Source: Metabacillus fastidiosus NBRC 101226
GTDB taxonomy: Bacteria; Bacillota; Bacilli; Bacillales; Bacillaceae
DNA length: 35,058 nt
Assembly: GCF_001591625.1 (NCBI RefSeq)
Contig: NZ_BCVG01000031.1
Location: 1-35,058 of the forward strand
Direction: 5' to 3'
The notes under the pieces were generated by a model. That model was not told where the DNA came from, did no database searches, and saw only the letters and a program-made list of their open reading frames with translations. The translations under genes and the position numbers were made by a program. Below, in pieces: positions 30,659 to 35,058 of the stretch (position 1 is the first letter of the stretch; each line of letters begins with the position of its first letter).

Positions 30659-31645
30659 TTACTTATGATCACTCGAATATACAAGCCCGATCTGTCTTCT
30701 TACTTCGTCCATCACCTGCATCGTCTTATAGGAATTTTCATAGGAATTAATTTCAGACTCTGTTCTTCCCTGTTCTATTAAATCAATAAATTCCTTCACC
30801 TCATAATACATAACCGGATATGGCTGTTCAGCTGTTAATTGCTCTATCTTGCCATCATGATAGCGGATTTCCACTCGTTCAGGAGAATGAAGCTTATCAA
30901 TAATCATGCTCCCTTTTTCTCCTTGGATTTCACTCGGCAAGTAAGAGTTGCTTATTTTTGAATACATTACTACTGCTTCCTTATCTTCATATTAAAGCAG
31001 CACACTGCCTTCCCCGTCTACCCCTGATTCAAGCATTATACTCGTTGCCTTTATGTCAACAGGCTCCTTAAATAAGGCAATAAGCGGGTACAGACAATAC
31101 GTACCGAGATCCATTAAGGCTCCATTTGCATAAATAGGGTTGAAAGCATTGAGGACAATTCCCTCTTTATATTTATCATAACGGGATGAATACTGGCAGT
31201 AGCTTGAAAAGAATTTACGAATAGTACCGATTTTATGTAAATTATTTTGAATCACTTTAAAATTCGGGACTAAAGTTGATTTCATTGCTTCCATTAGCAG
31301 AACATGATGCTGTTTCGCACATTCAATCATTTCACTTACCTCTTTTGCATTTGCAGCCAGCGGTTTTTCGCATAAAACATGTTTCCCGTTCTGTAAAAAT
31401 AAAATCGCCTGGTCCGCATGATAAGAATTCGGTGTTGCAATATAAACAGCATCTATTAATGAACTTGCTGCCATTTCCTCTAAATTAGTAAATGTATTTT
31501 CTACCCCATATTTTTGTGCAAATTCTTTCGCTTTTTCATCTGTTCTTGAATAAACAGCGGTAAGCTCAAAATTTTTCACAAGCGTTGCTGCATTAAGCAA
31601 GCGGTCTGTAATCCAGTTTGTTCCGATTACACCTACACGTATCAA
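30659..31645 (-). pseudogene. Gfo/Idh/MocA-family oxidoreductase interrupted by one in-frame stop
   Basis: The full frame would give 328 residues. It starts at a TTG (31645, with GAGGGA upstream) as MIRVGVIGTNWITDRLLNAA, a Rossmann GxGxx(N/A) site. It continues through CEKPLAANAKEVSEMIECA (the EKP motif) to GSVLL, where TAA stands at 30992-30994. The frame then goes on without shift through YEDKEAVVMYSKIS to a normal C-terminus at 30659. Relatives have a residue such as Gln here, so a single CAA to TAA change explains the break. The N-terminal 217 residues keep the cofactor domain but lose the end of the substrate domain. A sequencing error remains possible. Predicted role: NAD(P)-dependent sugar or polyol dehydrogenase. 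Confidence 0.85.
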
Positions 31646-31743
31646 GCATATCCCTCTTTCCTTTTCACCAGTATAAAGAAAATCACCCTAATTTTTCCTT
31701 TATACTATATAATTTTAATGAACTATTTATTTTAACAATGAAA

Positions 31744-31761
31744 AGGAGGTAAATGAAGTAG
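31744..31761 (+). promoter_or_regulatory. Ribosome site with a two-codon mini-ORF before the M28 protease gene
   Basis: AGGAGG (31744-31749) is followed closely by ATG AAG TAG (31753-31761). The protease ATG is at 31767, 17 bases from AGGAGG, too far for normal initiation. The protease frame has no nearer start codon. Ribosomes may start on the mini-ORF and restart at 31767. Confidence 0.45.
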
Positions 31762-31766
31762 AAATC

Positions 31767-34091
31767 ATGCCGCCTACCAAGTCAAAATCACACTCCTATG
31801 AAAATTTGGGGAAACATGCACTTATATTTATTTGTGTCACTTACACTATTTTCGCCGCAGTGTTTCTAAGTTTTTTGCAATTAAAATCACCAAAAGTTGT
31901 ACCAACTACTGGAGAATCAGCTGAATTTTCTGCTGAGAGAGCTTTCACCCATTTGGAAAAATTCGCTGTTGCACCCCATCCTCTCGGGTCAAAAGAACAT
32001 GATAAAGTTCGGGATTATTTAGTGGAATCTCTACAAGAGTTAGGACTTAATCCTGAAATTCAAAAAACCGATTCTTTTTATCAGTCTTCTTCCCGCATAT
32101 CAGGGGGAGCAGTTGAAAATATTACAGCAAAAATAAAAGGAAAAAATTCTACAAAAGCAATTATGCTCGTTGCCCATTATGATTCGGTTCCAGGAAGTCC
32201 TGGTGCAGCCGATGATGGAGCGGGTGTTTCCGCCATTTTAGAAACTGTAAGGGCTTTAAAAGAAACGAAACCTCTTCAAAATGATGTTATTATTCTTTTA
32301 ACAGACGGTGAAGAAAACGGTATGCTTGGAGCAAAAGCATTTGTCAACGAACATCCGTGGGCAAAAGATGTTGGGCTCGTACTGAATTTTGAAGCACGTG
32401 GAAATGAAGGTCCTTCTTTAATGTTTGAGACAAGTGATAATAACAGCTGGATAGTAAAAGAATTTATCCAGGCAGCCCCGACACCTGTTACACATTCGTT
32501 TATTTACAGTTTGTATAAGTTAATGCCAAATGATACGGACCTCACTATATTTAAAGAGGCTGGACTGAACGGACTAAACTTCGCATTCGGGGAAGGTCTT
32601 AGCCATTATCACACAACGAGTGATAATCTTCAGGAGCTAAACAAAGAAAGTCTTCAGCATCACGGGGAATATATGCTGAGCCTCGTTCGCCATTTCGGAC
32701 AATTGGATTTAGCACAAACAAAAGAAGGAAAGGAAGTATTTTTTAATGTTTTCGGATCAATGGTCATTTCTTACTCAGAAAATCTCGTCCTTCCAATTAT
32801 GATAATAATCGTCATCTTATTTATTCTTACGATAATACATGGATACAGACGTGAAAAACTCTCTCTTCCTGGAACATTCACAGGCTTTCTTATTACTGTC
32901 TTCGGGATGATCGGGGCTTTTGCAATTGGTTTTGGACTATGGAGTCTGCTCACATCTATTTTTTCAGAGAAAAGATGGGTGTTGGAAACAGATACTGTGT
33001 TTGGAACAGTTTATTTGCTTAGCTTATCCCTTACTATCTTTGCCTTTTCAGCTTTCCTTTATAAACTGGCAGCCAAAAAGATAATGACTGGAAGCTTAGC
33101 AGCAGGTTCTTTGCTTACATGGCTGATCTTTGTTATTGCAGCAAGTCTTCATTTAAAAGCAGGAAGCTATATTTTTGCATGGCCGCTGTTTTTTGGACTG
33201 ATAGGCATCAACATTTTTATTTATATGAAGGAAGCAGTATCATATAAATATATTATACTGGCTTGCTTTGCTCTTCCAGGATTTTTAATTGTATCACCTG
33301 TTATTTATCTCATTCAAAAGCTGATGTCAATGGAGATTGCCGGTATTCTTGCGATGCTCGTTTTCCTGCTTGGAACATTATTAACACCGATTTTCAGCAC
33401 GTTAAAAATAAAAGCAGATTGGTTTATTCCTTCGATACTGCTGTGTGCCGGGCTAGCTATCCTCGTTACAAACAGTGTGAATGCAAATAAAGTACCGACA
33501 GCGGAGCACCGTGCAGTAAGCGATATTATTTATTTACAAGATGCAGATAAAAACGAAGCATATTGGATAGCGAGATATGGATTGGATGATTATACATCGA
33601 ATTATATAAATAAAGATGTTAAACAAGGCAGTGTATCTTCTATTTTCCCTCTATTCAGCTGGGAAGGACATTACGGGCAAGCTGAGCTATATGACTTAAA
33701 AGCCCCTGATATAACTGTTTTATCAGATATGGCTGTTTTATCCAGAATAGACGGAAATAAGCGGGAATTGGTATACGAGCTGAAAACGAACCGTTCTGCT
33801 GAGGAAATATTGATGAAATCTTTATCACCAATAACAGTATCAGAGCTTTTCATTAATCATAAAAAAGTGGAATTAAATAATCAATACACCAAACCGCAGC
33901 CTCTTCTACTCACTTATATTCCAGGTGAAACCGGAAGAGTAAATATAAAAATAACAGTAGATTATAAAGATAAAGTAGAATGGATTGTGGCAGACCGTTC
34001 TTATAATATTCCTGAAATAAAAGAAGAACGTCCCGAGAAATACAGCAGTTACGGAGATAGTTCATTTGTTATGAAAACAATCCGTGATTAA
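31767..34091 (+). CDS. Membrane M28-family zinc aminopeptidase with multi-span C-terminal domain
   Basis: A 774-residue protein. One N-terminal span (about 17-38) leads to an extracellular M28 peptidase domain (about 55-310). Its two-zinc site is visible as H137-x-D139 (VAHYDS), D149/D150 (AADDGAG), E182-E183 (DGEENG), E209 (NFEARG) and H280/H282 (SHYHTTSD). Eight or so spans follow (about 325-575) and then an extracellular C-domain (about 585-774). This layout matches the vacuolar Pff1/FXNA-type membrane proteases and their bacterial relatives. It should trim N-terminal residues of peptides at the cell surface. The start is unusual (see mini-ORF). A strong terminator follows. Confidence 0.88.
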   Translation: MPPTKSKSHSYENLGKHALIFICVTYTIFAAVFLSFLQLKSPKVVPTTGESAEFSAERAFTHLEKFAVAPHPLGSKEHDKVRDYLVESLQELGLNPEIQKTDSFYQSSSRISGGAVENITAKIKGKNSTKAIMLVAHYDSVPGSPGAADDGAGVSAILETVRALKETKPLQNDVIILLTDGEENGMLGAKAFVNEHPWAKDVGLVLNFEARGNEGPSLMFETSDNNSWIVKEFIQAAPTPVTHSFIYSLYKLMPNDTDLTIFKEAGLNGLNFAFGEGLSHYHTTSDNLQELNKESLQHHGEYMLSLVRHFGQLDLAQTKEGKEVFFNVFGSMVISYSENLVLPIMIIIVILFILTIIHGYRREKLSLPGTFTGFLITVFGMIGAFAIGFGLWSLLTSIFSEKRWVLETDTVFGTVYLLSLSLTIFAFSAFLYKLAAKKIMTGSLAAGSLLTWLIFVIAASLHLKAGSYIFAWPLFFGLIGINIFIYMKEAVSYKYIILACFALPGFLIVSPVIYLIQKLMSMEIAGILAMLVFLLGTLLTPIFSTLKIKADWFIPSILLCAGLAILVTNSVNANKVPTAEHRAVSDIIYLQDADKNEAYWIARYGLDDYTSNYINKDVKQGSVSSIFPLFSWEGHYGQAELYDLKAPDITVLSDMAVLSRIDGNKRELVYELKTNRSAEEILMKSLSPITVSELFINHKKVELNNQYTKPQPLLLTYIPGETGRVNIKITVDYKDKVEWIVADRSYNIPEIKEERPEKYSSYGDSSFVMKTIRD

Positions 34092-34105
34092 TTTATCTAT
34101 TCAAA

Positions 34106-34157
34106 AAAATCATCATACACAAGGTTTATTTTGAAACTGGGTGTATGATGATTTTCC
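34106..34157 (+). terminator. Terminator of the M28 protease gene
   Basis: A 15-bp stem AAAATCATCATACAC / GTGTATGATGATTTT with a 20-base loop lies 15 bases past the stop codon. Confidence 0.85.
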
Positions 34158-34262
34158 AGTTTACATAAAGAAATATCTACTTTCTATTACTTTGTTTTAC
34201 ACTCATAAATAAATATTATTTGTAATAAAAACGCTTCCCTTTTCATTTATTATCCTCTATCG

Positions 34263-34326
34263 TATAATATCGTTAAGTGAAATACAAAATTGCAGTAGTG
34301 CACGATATATGCACTGCTTTTCTTTT
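34263..34326 (+). promoter_or_regulatory. -10 box and leader hairpin before the SufR-like regulator gene
   Basis: TATAAT (34263-34268) has no clear -35 upstream. About 25 bases downstream, GTAGTGCA / TGCACTGC (34295-34317) forms an 8-bp stem with one G-U pair, followed by TTTTCTTTT. It is terminator-like and stands about 50 bases before the gene's start, so it could attenuate transcription. The rest of 34158-34362 shows nothing else. Confidence 0.45.
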
Positions 34327-34371
34327 ATATAAGGGACTGGAAATCGTTTAATAGAATCGGGGGTGATTGCA

Positions 34372-34998
34372 GTGAAAAAAACGAAAACAACGACGAAAGA
34401 TAAAATTCTTGATCTGTTAAAAAAAGAAGTTACACTAACTGTTAATGACTTAACAGAACATTTAAATATTACACATATGGCTGTGAGAAAACATTTACAT
34501 GTACTAGAAAAAGAGCATTTAATCAGCTCTGAAGAAGTTAAACAGCCAATGGGAAGGCCCCTTCAAATCTATTCTTTAACAGAAAAAGCAGAAAAGATTT
34601 TCCCGAAAAATTATGAAGGAATAACAGTTAATTTTCTTGAAGATATTAGGGAATTGTATGGGGAAGAATCTATTAACTACTTATTTAAGAAAAGAGAACA
34701 ACGGCTTACCGAAGAATATTCAGCAAGAATCGGTCAGAAATCTAATGCTGAAAAGATAGATGAAATTGTAAAAACTCAAAATGAAAAAGGATATATGGCA
34801 GACGTTTCTCAACTGGATGAAAATACATATGAACTAGTTGAGTATAACTGCCCTATATTAGCTGTAGCACAAGAGTTTAAAATAGCTTGCCAATGTGAAA
34901 CAGAACTGTTTCAAAAGGTTCTCGGAACAGAGAAAGTGAGCAGAAAGAGCTGTAAAACAGATGGAGCTGACCATTGTAAGTTTTTAATAAAATTTTAA
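34372..34998 (+). CDS. SufR-like winged-helix regulator with C-terminal cysteine cluster
   Basis: About 208 residues from the GTG at 34372, with GGGGGTG six bases upstream. The N-terminal about 75 residues are a winged helix (LTVNDLTEHLNITHMAVRKH, then the wing GRPLQIYSLT) of the DeoR/ArsR-like COG2345 group. The C-terminal part carries C160 (YNCPIL), C173, C175 (IACQCE), C194 (RKSC) and C202 (DHCKF). This pattern is like SufR, the [4Fe-4S] repressor of suf operons. It may sense iron-sulfur or redox state. No suf genes lie in the window, so the target is unknown. It is the last gene and ends in a terminator. Confidence 0.85.
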   Translation: MKKTKTTTKDKILDLLKKEVTLTVNDLTEHLNITHMAVRKHLHVLEKEHLISSEEVKQPMGRPLQIYSLTEKAEKIFPKNYEGITVNFLEDIRELYGEESINYLFKKREQRLTEEYSARIGQKSNAEKIDEIVKTQNEKGYMADVSQLDENTYELVEYNCPILAVAQEFKIACQCETELFQKVLGTEKVSRKSCKTDGADHCKFLIKF

Positions 34999-35004
34999 AA
35001 AAAG

Positions 35005-35029
35005 AGCGTTCCCTAAGGAGCGCTTCTTT
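35005..35029 (+). terminator. Terminator of the SufR-like gene
   Basis: An 8-bp stem AGCGTTCC / GGAGCGCT (one G-U pair) with loop CTAA, followed by TCTTTG. It starts six bases past the stop codon. Confidence 0.75.
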
Positions 35030-35031
35030 GA

Positions 35032-35057
35032 TTTATCCCAACCTTAACGGGCAGTAA
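35032..35057. repeat. Right copy of the 26-bp terminal inverted repeat
   Basis: These bases are the reverse complement of positions 1-26 with one mismatch. The copy follows the terminator of the last gene. It may be part of a longer dispersed repeat that runs past the window edge. Confidence 0.8.
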
Positions 35058-35058
35058 G

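Noticed and set aside
1-35058. The whole window as a transposon bounded by the terminal inverted repeats
   Set aside because: No transposase, integrase or relaxase is present, the genes are ordinary chromosomal ones in many separate units, and no target-site duplication can be judged at the window edges.

Overview
The window is a low-GC chromosomal segment of a Bacillaceae bacterium (Firmicutes). The evidence is AGGAGG-type ribosome sites, frequent TTG/GTG starts, strong intrinsic terminators between nearly all genes, an adaA-adaB pair, YheE-, YusG- and YkvA-like small proteins, and a YfnA-like permease. Genus and species cannot be fixed from sequence reading alone. No rRNA, tRNA, CRISPR array, transposase or phage gene was seen.

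Layout. (1) 1-2.2 kb: alkylation repair, an AlkD-type glycosylase facing an adaA-adaB operon. (2) 2.2-3.7 kb: an MFS transporter behind a tandemly duplicated 50-bp promoter/operator unit. (3) 3.7-5.6 kb: a classical AAA ATPase paired with a membrane-anchored TPR protein. (4) 5.7-7.2 kb: a DHA2 efflux pump. (5) 7.2-11.6 kb: a four-gene sulfur-scavenging-type operon (lipoprotein, ATPase, permease, flavin monooxygenase) whose roughly 200-nt leader holds two terminator-like hairpins. (6) 11.6-14.1 kb: arylamine N-acetyltransferase, glutathione peroxidase, membrane metallophosphoesterase. (7) 14.2-16.3 kb: an NCS2 permease and TetR regulator behind a 32-bp palindrome. (8) 16.3-19.2 kb: small proteins, a DJ-1/PfpI protein, and an operon of voltage-sensor K+ channel, a 33-residue CxxCxGxG microprotein and an NAD(P)-binding reductase. 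(9) 19.3-22.7 kb: an AT-rich accessory patch with orphan genes, a frameshifted remnant, a truncated CPCC protein, a quinone-reductase-like gene and short direct repeats. (10) 22.7-29.9 kb: YkvA-like protein, azoreductase, an EgtUV/OpuF-type ABC importer, a YfnA-like permease, a Cys-rich pentapeptide-repeat protein, RluF. (11) 30.1-35 kb: YusG-like protein, a small hydrophilic ORF, an oxidoreductase broken by one stop codon, a large M28 membrane protease and a Cys-rich SufR-like regulator.

How it fits together. Most of the window is ordinary housekeeping and stress gene content: alkylation repair, peroxide and xenobiotic handling, efflux, osmolyte or thiol uptake, organosulfur use. Points worth a second look are the K+ channel coupled to the zinc-finger-like microprotein, the AAA-TPR pair, the hairpin-rich leader of the sulfur operon, the duplicated operator of the 2.4-kb MFS gene, the decaying patch at 19.9-22.2 kb, two copies of a structured roughly 140-nt dispersed repeat, and a 26-bp inverted repeat at the two window ends. 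All function calls rest on motif reading and remembered families; no database search was run.
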